Of a stretch of 64,000 bases of DNA, positions 1-11,400 are shown in pieces. Origin of the DNA: Ctena decussata (taxonomy: Eukaryota; Mollusca; Bivalvia; Lucinida; Lucinidae). Below the pieces are notes generated by a model, which saw only the letters and a program-made list of their open reading frames with translations, did no database searches and had not been told where the DNA came from. Position 1 is the stretch's first letter, and each line of letters begins with the position of its first letter. The stretch spans positions 85,048,979 through 85,112,978 of the forward strand of contig OZ022501.1 of the NCBI GenBank assembly GCA_963989385.1, given 5' to 3'. The position numbers and the translations under genes are program-made.

Positions 1-660
1 TCTACATTTTTGCAGAATTATATCCCTTTGTAAGTTTTAGTTTAAAATTGAGTCCCTCCACAGCTTGAAAAACTGTCAGAGATACTATCACAAAACTTCG
101 TATAAGTATAAAGATATCCCCAGACGATGTGCAGAGAATAAGAACTGTAACGCCATCTACATTTTCACATAATCATGCCACTTAGTAAGTTTCAGTATGT
201 AAATCGTTGCTTATCAATTACTTAAAGACTGCTGAAGATATTTTCACCAAACTATGTACAAATATTATTCAGCCTCAGCATGTGCAGAAAACAAGAACCG
301 TAACTCCACCTACAGTTTTTGCAGAATTATCTCTCTTTGTAATTGTCTTTATAGAAATAGTTTCTGTTCTATAGCTTTAAAACCGCTGACGATATTTTAA
401 CAAAAGTTAGTACAAATAAAAAGCATTATCAGGCGATGTGCACAGAATAGACACCACAACGACACCTTCATTTGTAATAGAATCATGCCCCTTTAAGTTT
501 AGCTATAGAGATCTTGTCCGCTCTATAACTTTAAAACCTTTGAAGATGTTTTCACAAAACTTGGTACAAACATCAGAGCATCATCAGATGATCTGAAGTT
601 GTGTTATGAGCAAGAATGTTAACTCCTCTTGCTTCACAGAGTTGTTGCGCTTGTGTTTGT
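1..660. repeat. Tandem repeat, unit about 154 bp, 4+ copies
   Basis: The phrase 'GCAGAATTAT..CCCTTTG' followed by 'AAAACTTCGTA', 'GATGTGCAGAGAATAAGAAC' and similar text recurs near 1, 155, 308 and 462 with 70-85% likeness. The array runs off the left edge. Confidence 0.75.
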
Positions 661-2427
661 ATTTTTCTCATATCTTAATGATTCTACCAGAGGCTTGATT
701 CCGAACAGCATTTTAAATATGAAGGAGCAACATAAATAGAAAGCCTGTCTTTGTTATTTCTGGTTGGTATCATATAACTTAAACACCTTCAACAGTCCCA
801 TAAAGGCGGAGTCATTTTAGTAATCATCAAAATGTTAAGGAGTAAGATCTTAAGGAGTGAGATCATGTTTCTAGTTTGTATTTGTATTTTATTCATCGCG
901 CTATTAAAGAAGTAGAAACTAAACATTTTTTTCTATTAAAGAAGTAGAAACTAAATATTAAATATCTCTAAGTAGAACTTTAAAATGACCCTATCTCTTC
1001 ATATTGTTGTTCAATGAGCGGTATGATTTTGAAGTTCGTAAAAACACTTCAAATGAAACAACGCGATAAATACGCAATGGTTGTTTTCTGGCAAATTATG
1101 GTTTTAGTATGAATATCTGTACATTATGCCGCTTTCCTTCGAAAATGGCAGAATGTCTGTTCGCTGATGATGTAATTTACAATACCTACTGTTCGAAAAT
1201 GCCAAAACCATGACTCTTAAACCATAATGCAAATTTTAGATTTAACGAAGACGGGTTCAAAATACAAATCCTTGTAAGCAACCACTTCAGAAAACAAATT
1301 ACTCAAATATCCGTTTCTCAGATCCCAGTTTGTCAAGTACAAGACGCCTGGGTAATCAGAAAATTTGATGAAGCCTGTATTTACAGACCAGGTTTAGTCG
1401 ATTTTGATTTAGCATAAGAAAATGCTTATGAAAGAGCAGAATGCTGTAAAACTCATACCTCTTACATATAGACGACCCGCTCCTCACTTAATGTTGAAAT
1501 TTCCCGAACCATTCTGTGTTGTTGTTTTTGCCTTTTATGAGTATCAGGGTTTGTGTTAGTTGTCATTCTGTGGCAAAATATTTAGAAAATTCATGAAGCC
1601 AAGATATCAACGTCAGATGACCAACTTTTCACTTATTTCGCCACGATTGATCATGTGACTCAAATGTAAATATGATGGCCTCTTCATAACGCTTTCACAA
1701 GTGTGTCGGAGGTTCATTCTGTGTCTTTGGCTTGGCCCGCCGTGGTTTACTCTTCTGATATTTTTTACTCTTTCTCCAGTGGACTTTGGTTTAGCCATGG
1801 GTGTATTTCTTTCTATCATAGTAATCAATTTGTTTTTTGTGTCTTCGGTATGGTGCAGTGATTAAGGGAGCCATTATGCGACGTGAGCTTTTTATGTATT
1901 ATTGTATAAAAAAATTACTTCTGTACAAAGGGTGGATTGTCGAAAGTTAGAGATACTTTTAATCCCTCCTCTCTAGAATTGCGCGTAAAGTTTTAACTTT
2001 GTCTCCTACCCTTTGCCCCCGTTTGTTCATTCCGTTTAGCATTCTGATCAACTCGCTCGGGAAAGAGGAGCTGGTTTTGTGCATCTTCTACATTTGGCTG
2101 TTTGTTTTGCTCGTAAAAGTTTTTGTTATTTTTTCTTCCTCTTTATGTAAAGGATTGGCTACGCTTTGTGATTGTGATACCCTGTACCTTTCTTTTAATT
2201 TTTTTTTGCTTATTTTTTGCAAATCATTTGCAAATACAACCCAAATAGATAACACCAAACATGCACAAAAGCTATATAAGATGGCTGATTATTTTGCAAG
2301 AATATTAATGCTTTGACATTGTCAAGTATATACAGCATCAGAACATTATTTGCTAGAAGTTTAGTTTCTTTTGAAAGCAGATTTGCAAATAAAAATCTAG
2401 TTTCAGGAAAATTGAACAGAAAGCCTC
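661..2427. other. No gene seen
   Basis: AT-rich with scattered stops in all frames. A 71-residue minus-strand frame (1613-1828) has no family likeness. Confidence 0.5.
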
Positions 2428-2543
2428 CCAGGGGAGGGAAGCGGGGCAAATGACGTCGAAATGACATCGTACTGACGTTGATGCGATGTAGTTTCGTCAC
2501 ATCGACGTCTGTACGACGTCATTTAAACGTCATGTTCCTGCTG
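2428..2543. mobile_element. CRE palindrome (degenerate copy)
   Basis: A palindrome of repeated ACGTC/GACGT steps (TGACGTCG, ACGACGTCA) with the family end TTCCTGCTG. Copies also lie at 36385-36481 and 39049-39155. Confidence 0.65.
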
Positions 2544-2579
2544 AGTTATAACAATAAAACTGGTCAGAAAAGTATTTTT

Positions 2580-3372
2580 TCATTATTATACCCCCGAAAT
2601 ATAGTTTTCGCCTTTCCGTCCGTTCGTCCGTTCGCCGTCTGTCCGTTCGTCTGTTCGACTTAAGTCCGTCAACATTTGCTTCAAAGTTTTGCGTTTTGTT
2701 TTTATTCTTTGCTTATATTTCCAATATCCTTTGATTGAACCTTTTGGTACGTGACTAGATATACTTCCAGGATCGTGCAGAATATTTCACATCATCTTGT
2801 TGCTGCGGCTGACCTAAGGTCAAGGTCACAGACTTAAACATTTGCCTTAAAGTTTTGTGTTAAGTATATATTCTTCTTTTAAATTCCCAATATCCTTTGA
2901 TAGAACCTTTTGTTATTTGACTAGGGTTAGTTTAAGGTTCATACAGAGTAGTAGACATCTTTTGGATGCTGCTGCTTACCAAAGGTCGAGGTCAGAGACT
3001 TGTATATTTGCGTTAAAGTGTTGTGTTAAGTTTATATTCTTTGTTTATATTTCAAACATCCTTTGATGAAACCTTTTGATATATGACTATGTTAACTTCT
3101 ATGTGTTCATGCAGATTAGTTGACATCATATGGATGCTGCTGCTGACCCAGGTCATGGAAACAGACTTATATGTTTACATTAAAGTTTTGTGTTGGGTTG
3201 GTAGTCTTTGCTGATATTTGTAATATACTTTGATGGGACCATTTGATAGGTGACAAAGGTCACTCGTAGGTTAATACCATGTATAAGATTGGCTTCATTA
3301 GGCGATGGTTACGTTGGGCGGTGGCGCTCGTCGGGGTATACGTGAGCCCCAGCTCACTTGCTCTAGTTATAT
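2580..3372. repeat. Composite repeat: GTCC-rich simple tract plus about 180-bp tandem units
   Basis: It begins TACCCCCGAAATATAG, then a CCGTC/GTTCG simple tract (2608-2655), then about four units sharing ATATCCTTTGAT.GAACCTTT and GATGCTGCTGCTGACC. The right end, GGGGTATACGTGAGCCCC, resembles the CCCC start in inverted form. The simple tract next to core tandem repeats recalls Pearl-like non-autonomous Helitron relatives of bivalves (inference). Confidence 0.65.
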
Positions 3373-3560
3373 TTGATTTGCTTACGTTAAACCTTTAAAA
3401 CATAGATTTATCCCTTGTACAAAAGCTTTGAATATATAATACTGGTGTTTGTAAATGAAAACTGTTTGATGACTGAAATGATTAAAAGACACGTTTTGTA
3501 ATGTATACCTGTAATTATAAAATGTACACGCTACTCTTGTTACAAAATGAAATCATAATT

Positions 3561-3797
3561 GAGCCGCGACACATTAAAACCAACAAAGTAGCATGTACAC
3601 CCAGCGAAGATTCAGATAAACCTGGGCAGTCGCCCAGTCTGAACAAAGTTTTTGCTGTACGCTTAAATGGTAGCTAAGGATCTAAGCTAACTCCATGCAG
3701 ATAGCAAAGAATCTAATCAGACTGGGTGGATTCCAAGGCTGATCTGGCTCTCGCCGGGCACATATGCCACTTTGTTGGTTTTGCCGTGTCGTGACTC
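3561..3797. mobile_element. GAGCC-family MITE, copy 1
   Basis: Terminal inverted repeats GAGCCGCGACAC...GTGTCGTGACTC. Flanks are AATT and AGTT, so any duplication has decayed. Confidence 0.85.
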
Positions 3798-3926
3798 AGT
3801 TATTATTGTGGTATTAAAAGGATACAACACACGAATAAATAGTTATTGAATTCCTTAGTTGACCTCTTCACAGAGCAAATTTAAAAATGCATCTTTTTCA
3901 TCTCTTACCTTTTCCCAAAAACTTAA

Positions 3927-4464
3927 AGGTAGGTTCCTGGACTAGCGATAACAATTATGTCCACAAAATAATTTCGTCTGTTTCTGAGCAGTATTGAATT
4001 CTCTTATTTTTCTGAATTTGTTGCTGTAGAGAAACTCGTCAGATGTTGAAGAAAATAGTCGTTTTCCCTTTTGGTTTATATTCTTTCGTTGGAATTCCAA
4101 TTCTAAAAATAACTATGTTTATTATGTCTATAAGTGCATGATTTCTGATGCCATTTCCAGAAGGTCAGTTTTCCCTTACCGTGAGCTCTCCTAGAGGTCC
4201 CGGCATGACGGATGGGTTAAAACTATCCCAAAATGCAATGCAGCGTGACGTCAGGTGCGTTATCTACTTTTGGCGCGAACTACAAAGCGCTAACTGGTGT
4301 GCGAAGCAGAGTAAGGAAATCCCTTGCAAAACAACTTTTCTAATATTTTTTTTGATTTACACTTTTTAGTGAAACTTATTCATTCCCTTTTATAAGTGCT
4401 CTCCAACAACTTGGATGAAAGATCATCAAAATTATGATGCATTCCAAAGTACAGGAACCTACCT
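3927..4464. mobile_element. TTAA-flanked MITE, AGGTAGGTTCCTG termini, copy 1
   Basis: 538 bp. AGGTAGGTTCCTG at the left and CAGGAACCTACCT at the right, each bordered by TTAA. About 90% like 52502-53041. A TTAA target suggests piggyBac- or Kolobok-type mobilisation. Confidence 0.85.
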
Positions 4465-4468
4465 TTAA

Positions 4469-5649
4469 ATATGGTAATTAATAAAACGTTAATTATAATT
4501 GAATCATTTTGACTTTTGATAAAGATAACTACTGCTCCATTTTGTTGTATCAGTTGTACTGTTTGAGAGAAAAAAAGTACAATACCTAGTTTTTGGCCAT
4601 AAGCCTATTTGAATAATTATATCTTCCACGGACGCTACATATATGAACATCCCAAAAATGCAAGTAAGAAGACAATAAACCTTCAGATATCTGCGGAATG
4701 GTTGAGTTTCTGCAATTATGAAATAACGCTCGGACTGAAAATTTATCGCTAGTTTAAGCATATTTTATTGCTATAAATGACAAGCAACGGGGTTGGACCA
4801 CAAGTTCTCACAACATTAGTTACGGCCTGACGCCTACATCATACATTAACAGATATAACTAAGCATAATAGTGACAGCAAGCAAACATATTCATAATATA
4901 ACTATAAACAATTCCAAAAAAAGAAAACCTAGCTATACAAAGGAATCTTGTCAGATGATCCTGGCCGAGTCCTGGTGCGAATTGAAACCAACAGTGACGA
5001 AAGTCTATACATATACATGTATGCATATACAAACTGTCCGACTATGTAAATAGCTGTAACTAGTTTTAAAACCGCTTTGAAGATATAATAAAACTATGGG
5101 TAGCCTTAAAAAGAATTATGCTACTTTTAGTACCCAATTCAGGTTTAAAATTTACCGCTGATTTCGAAAAGTGTCAGTTTATTACCTTGGGATGAAGGCG
5201 GCCAAGAGCACTTGTGTTCTCTTGATGTAAGTTCGTATCCTGCGGAACGTCTTATGGACTTTCTGGAAGCACAAACAACAATCCCTTCAGCAAATTTCCG
5301 GTTAATACAAAGGCATTTGTTTGGCCTCTCAGATCGAATACTTTTTGAACGCTTTGATATCCATAATAATAAACTGTACCTCGATTTATGATGTAAATGC
5401 AGAAACGTTTCCAAACCGAAATGCGGAGATTTTTTTTTATTTTAGAAGCATGTAAAATTGCGTTTGTTTGCCAATATTTATGACATGTTTTAAATGATGT
5501 TCTTAATAAAGATCGTTTGAGCAAAACCGTAAACGGCTAAGATAGATCTGAGATGTTTGGCCCATTATTCTTAGGTAGTCAGACTGACTGACCGTCTTCG
5601 TCAATAGAGCTATCTCCAAAACAATACTTTTCATATAAACAAAAAAGGT

Positions 5650-5680
<31 letters not shown>

Positions 5681-6829
5681 AAATCCAGCTCAATCATTGT
5701 AAGGGTATTAGGCAAGCATCAAGAAAGCAGTTCAACATTACTCAAACGGCTATTATGAACGAAATAGGTTAAGGAAGCGAGAGATTACCAAAACATATTG
5801 ATTTTATTGATTTTCGTTAGAGGGGTGGCTTTGTATGATGATAAAATAAGGACACACGAGAGAATATCTTTTAAAAAAGATAATCGGCTTAGATTAAATA
5901 GAATGGTATATTGTAATATGCATGAGTCAGGTACATGTAAGATATCGAATGTGCTGATCAGATTGTACGGATGCGCATGCTGATATGCATTTTTGTTGTT
6001 GGTGTTTGGGTTCGATTTCGGAAATGCTGTTGACTTTGATTGGGATCTGTCTGTGTTGTACATAACAATGAGGATTGGTTGGCTGACCGCCAACGTTAAG
6101 AGTGACCGCTAACCTTAAAAGTGTCGCAGTTCCAACACACCATCAACAACTAAGCCAGCAACCATTACTTAATTTCGTCTTCGATTTCAGTGTCAAGTTA
6201 TTTTGTTGGATTTATATTTTACAGCCGAAATGTTCTTTGGCAAAAAGCGATTTGGACCGAAATATCTAGATTTATCACGACACGGTTTATAGGCCAACAA
6301 TCAAATGAAACTGAAAGTAGAAAGAGAAAGCGAAAGTAAGCCACTTTCATCAAAATCCCGGGTGTATATATATGACAAATGAAATACTTAAATGTAGATC
6401 AATACTAAGGTTATACTGCTGAAGCCGCCGAAAAAATGGACATACTTGTCACAGACATAACCAACCAGGGACATTTGCTACAAGATCGTAATGTTTGCTT
6501 TAAATTTGATTTTGGGAAATATTTTGGTTTTGTTTGTAAGAATAATAGCCACAAATATTTTCAAATAAGATTATTTTTATCTTTGGTTGATAATTCATTG
6601 CTGAAGTAAAGTTAAAACTTCCACGGAAAATAGAGTCCTTACCTTCAGCACATCTGCAGTGGAATACTATTAAATGAAACTGGAAGGTCTGTTAATATCA
6701 TAAAGCAAAACTAAAATCTAGAAAATTGTGTCTGTAAGACTCTTATGATTCCCAAGTACAGTACCTGTCACAGGTCATATGTACATTCCTGAAGCAGCTT
6801 TTAAGCACAAAGACTATCTACAAAAACTC
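4469..6829. other. No gene seen; (GT)n at 5650-5678
   Basis: Apart from the GT microsatellite nothing coding or repetitive was recognised. Short frames here show no family likeness. Confidence 0.5.
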
Positions 6830-7842
6830 CAATGAAAACATTACACAAACCTCATACCTTACAGTGCAAAAATGCTGCCCAAAATGACTAAGTTTAAAAA
6901 GCCATAATTCGTCAAATTAATTTTTCTCCATTAAAAACCCACATGCACATCTTCCTAATATCCACAACAAGAATACGATATCTGAAAAATAGCCATTGAA
7001 AAATGTGAAAGGAGTTGATTACACAAAACACTTACCCTACAATGCAAACATTTGCCAAAAAAAATACTAAGTTCAAATGGCTGATATTCTGTCAGAGTTT
7101 ATTCTAGCTTCTACACAAATGAACATGCACATTTTCAATGTGTCCACAATATGTATGCAAGGTTTGAAACAGATCCATTAAACACTTGGGGAAATGTTGA
7201 TTTCACAAACTCCATACCCTACAATGCTTAAAAGGCCGTAATTCTGTCAAAAGTATTTATTTCTCCACCAGAAACCTACACGCATACTTTCAATATGTTC
7301 AAATACGTACATGCACTTTTTCAATGTGTCCACAATATGTATGCAAGTGTTAAAAAAGATCCATTGAATACAGTGGGAAAAAATGATTACACAAGTTCCA
7401 TACCCTACAATGCAAACATTTGCCAAATACTAAGTTCAAAAGACCATTATTTTGTTAAAATTAATTCAAGCTTAAGCAAAACCCACATGCACATTGTCAA
7501 TGTGTCTACAATATGTATGCAAGATTTGAAAAAAAATCCATTGAATACTGCGGGAGTAGATGATTACACAAACTCCATACCTACAAATGCAAAAAGTTTG
7601 CCAAAATGACGAAGTTCAAAACGCCTTAATTATGTCAAAATTAATTCTAGCTCCATGAAAAATCGACATGCACATTTCCAGTATGTCCATAAAATGTATG
7701 CATATTCTGAAAAAGGTCCATCAAAAACTGTAGGAGAAGTTGATTACACAAATTGTAAAGTGTGACGAACGAACGGACAGACGGACGGACAGACAGGAAC
7801 AAATCTTAATGCCCCTTGACTATTGTCCCGGGGGCATAAAAA
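6830..7842. repeat. Composite repeat: about 160-bp tandem units ending in a GACGGACG simple tract
   Basis: Units contain ATGCACATT..CAATGTGTCCACAATATGTATGCA, CAC(A)AACTCCATACCCTACAATGC and TGATTACACAAA, about six times. The right end has GGACAGACGGACGGACAG (7775-7795) and CCCGGGGGCATAAA. Same architecture as 2580-3372 and 18384-19918 but in the opposite orientation, with different units. Confidence 0.7.
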
Positions 7843-8242
7843 AGATTAAAAACTTAGGAGTTAAACTAAGTGCAATTCACTAGGTTCCTAGCCCTTTTTG
7901 ACCTGGTGACTAGTGCGACTCTCAAATGGGGCTCAGCCTAGATGATATAGACAGTGCTATGCGAGGCGTGATGACTGCACTTGTTTCCGTAAAACACGAA
8001 ACAACGTCCTATAACTGATTACATCAGACACAACAGTTGTACGTATTGGTTTTCCCTTATTTAATGTATCTTTATAAAACTTTTTTCCTGATTCTCTGAT
8101 TATTATGCTCCGTGTGATCTTTGGCTGTGGGTTGAGTTATCATTGTGGCACTTCCTTGAAATTTCTGTTTCTTTTTCATGTACTCAAGTCTAAACCAACA
8201 TGTAAAGTGTTATTCTCAGTTCTATTTATTTTCCGTTTTAAG

Positions 8243-8473
8243 AAAATATCCCAGACTGCCGAGTTAGAAGATTTCATGGGAAGAAAACTCCCTGCAATGA
8301 CTGTGTTTAAAGTTTCTATTCAGCACATTAGAGCCGAGGTCCGGAAGTTGAGTAAAGAAGCAAACGGAGACAAGAAGGAGAGTATGAAAGACGATAATGT
8401 ACAGTGGACCATTACAGTGCCAGGGTTTTGGTCAGACGCCGCAAAACAGTTCATGCGGGAAGCAGCAACTGAG
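8243..8473 (+). CDS. HSPA12-like gene, internal exon
   Basis: The acceptor is the TTTTAAG ending at 8242 and the donor is GAG|GTAAGC. The 77 codons read KISQTAELEDFMGRKLPAM at the start and end with REAATE. The frame is also open upstream of 8243, but that sequence (8105-8242) has no family likeness and looks intronic, so the ATG there is not the start. A C370 repeat begins only about 20 bp beyond the donor. Confidence 0.85.
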
Positions 8474-11400
8474 GTAAGCACGTTTTGACATCGAATAGGT
8501 TGTGCCGTGTGGCGGCCGTAAAACGCCCATCGTACATCATCTATAGTGCAGATTTTATTTTATTTTGGTCCTTTGAGATCAGAGGATATATGCTGAGAAA
8601 TCTGATATTTAAGATTGGTTTAAACTCTTATTCTAGATCATAGTCTGTTATATTATTTGGACCCTTGTGATCTAGTCAGTCTTTGAATCGACTGCCCAGT
8701 TAAAATTAAAAAAATTTAGTATGCTTTTCTCTGGTTTCGTCTCCAGATATTGTCAGGGTCACTGATGGGGCTTTATTAGCCGAAACTACGTTGTCTGGCT
8801 CATGTTCCTTCTTCTGAATTTATTCTCTGCTCTTGAAGGAACTCTTTAAGATTTTAATTGAAATGGCTATCTGTGTAGAGGGTAGGTAAAAAGTGTAAGT
8901 GCTAATCAGACTGTCCATCAGACTATGTGACTCAAAAGTATCACTTATGCGGTAGGGCATTTAAATATATATGGACAGTATATACATTTAAAATGACCTA
9001 CCGCAAAAGCAATATTAAAGACTTGTGAAAATTTAAAATTTCCATAGGTATAGAAATAATGCAACTAAATAACGTTCGCAGTCCTTTCGAAGCCTTTTCC
9101 TCCCATTTTCACATATGCAAGATAGGCTTTCTTTAATTGCACGCCAGTTGGTCAGATATCAGACTCAATGATGGACCCGACATAAAGCTACTTAGTTTAG
9201 TTGGTTTGGGCCGGAGTTCGCTTTGTCTGTTGCTCAGTAATTCGGGGTCTAACTGATGTTTTTCTTTTGCTCCGGTATTTTAGTGGTGTTGCAAGGGGTC
9301 TCCTGGTGTTGCAATACGCTATTTCCGTCGAGTCCTAATCTCTGATTCATCATAGGTCTTATACGTGATTTGTTTGTTTCCGATAATGCTTCATTGATAG
9401 GTTAGGAAACCGTCATGCGGACCAAACAGCTAACTAAATGTTTTGAACCACTGCAGAAACAGAGGGCGACCTTTGGTACCAGTAAACATGTTTAAGCCCC
9501 CCAGTAATCTTTTGCTGACCGTTCCAAGGCTGTACTTCGGTTGTGGTTTCTTGATTTTACTTTGGGCTATGTCCGCTTGTCTATGTTCTTTGGCGGTTTG
9601 GTCACCTGTTTTGCTGCCCAATCTGCCTTTGTTTTTTGTTTTGTTTTGTAAGTTAAAAATTAAATAAATAAAAATAGATGCTTGTTAGTTGTTTACACTC
9701 TTTCTTTCCTGACGTTTCGGCCTGTACCGACCTTCTTCAAAGGAAAATGCAAAAAGAAATTTACTCTACATTCCTTGTGATGCTTTTCAGTCCACTATCT
9801 TGGTTATGACATTATGACATTATGACATTTTTCCTTTGAAGAAGACCGGTACAGGCCGAAACGTCAGGAAATAAAGAGTGTCAACAGCTAACAAGCATCT
9901 ATTGATTCTTCCTAAGAAGAAACCAGAGATTTAATAAAAATAGATGTTGATGCTGTTTTTGTTTAGGGTAGCTGAATTACCACCTGTTTGGAAAAGAGCT
10001 GCGCATTCGGTTTACCGTGCGTGTCTGTCGTGTACTTATTTCAGTTTTTTCCGTGTGTGTGTGTGCTTCTTTCCCTATTGGTTTTGAGAGCGGGATGTGG
10101 AATTTGGTTGTTTTAATTCCTGATCATTGCTTATCTTTTTACTTTTCAGCTCATATAGGAAACTTCCGTCTGCATTAGCAACTTTTTCTTATACTGGCAA
10201 CAGGTCTTTTTAAATTTTTTACTAAATGAAATGAACGCGCAAGCAACTAGGACGACGTTTTATAACTGGTCATTAGTTTGTGACATCGCTAAATTTTAAT
10301 GACATAACTAGAACCGATTTTGAAACGTCGCAAGAAACTTCGAAGTATGGCACATGATCCTTCTATCGAATGTGTTCTCTGCTCTCAAATGAACTCTTTA
10401 AGATTTTAATTTGACTTTACTGTAGCTGGTGTTGTGCCATGTGGCGGCCGAAAAACGCCTCCCCTACCTCATCTATAGTGCAGATTATATTTTAGTTTTG
10501 TCTTCTTGGATCAGAGGAAATGTTCTGAGAAATCAGAAATTTTTGATTGATTTAGACCCTTTTTCCAGATCTTTGCTTTTTAATCATTTGGACTTCCTTC
10601 GAAACTTATCAGTCTTTCAACCGACTGCCTTATTAAAATTAAAACATCACAGTATGCTTTCCTCTGGCTTTCATCGCCAGATATTGTCAGGGTCACTGAG
10701 GAGGCTTGAATAGCCGAACTTCTAAGTATGGCCTGTGTTCCGTCTTTCGAATGTGTTCTCTGGTCTCAAATGAACTCTTTAAGATTTTAATTTATGCACG
10801 CGACGTGAGAGGCTAAGCTGCAGATTGATTTATACCCTCTAGAAGAAATAAGTCAACAAATCGTGTGTCCCGTCTATTTTCAACGTGCAAACTGGTTTTT
10901 ACACCCGTGTTAAAGGGCTACTGCACTGTTTTCTTCACTTTTTCAAAAAATATTCCTAATTGATAGATATTTATGAGAGAAACAGATTGCTGAAAACACC
11001 ATCGAAAAATTCTTTGCCCAAACTGTAGTTATTGACAACTAAAGTTTATCCAAATTAGATTTAAACCCCGCCCACTTTTTCTTTTCAACAACTTTTCTTG
11101 CTTAATGTAATTTGGATTCCAGTTATTATCACCATACTTTGATTCAAAGTATTTGATGTTTTTCATGAGTCGATGTAAATTGTCACTCTTAATCTATTTG
11201 AAAATAAAAAGTGTAAAAAAATATAAAATATAGATTTTTATTAAATTTCAATAATTTGAATTACTCAAATGACGTCATAAGAGTCCTTGCTTATTTTCAG
11301 CTAATCAAAATTACATTCCTTATAACTTTTAACCCTATGGAATTTGCCATTGTAGTTTTTTGACATTCATTTAGATAAAACGATACCAATTATTTCCAGC

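Noticed and set aside
5145..5524. Two overlapping minus ORFs of about 90 residues, considered also as a missing HSPA12-like 5' exon on the plus strand
   Set aside because: No FGTT-type ATP-binding motif or splice pattern found in either orientation.
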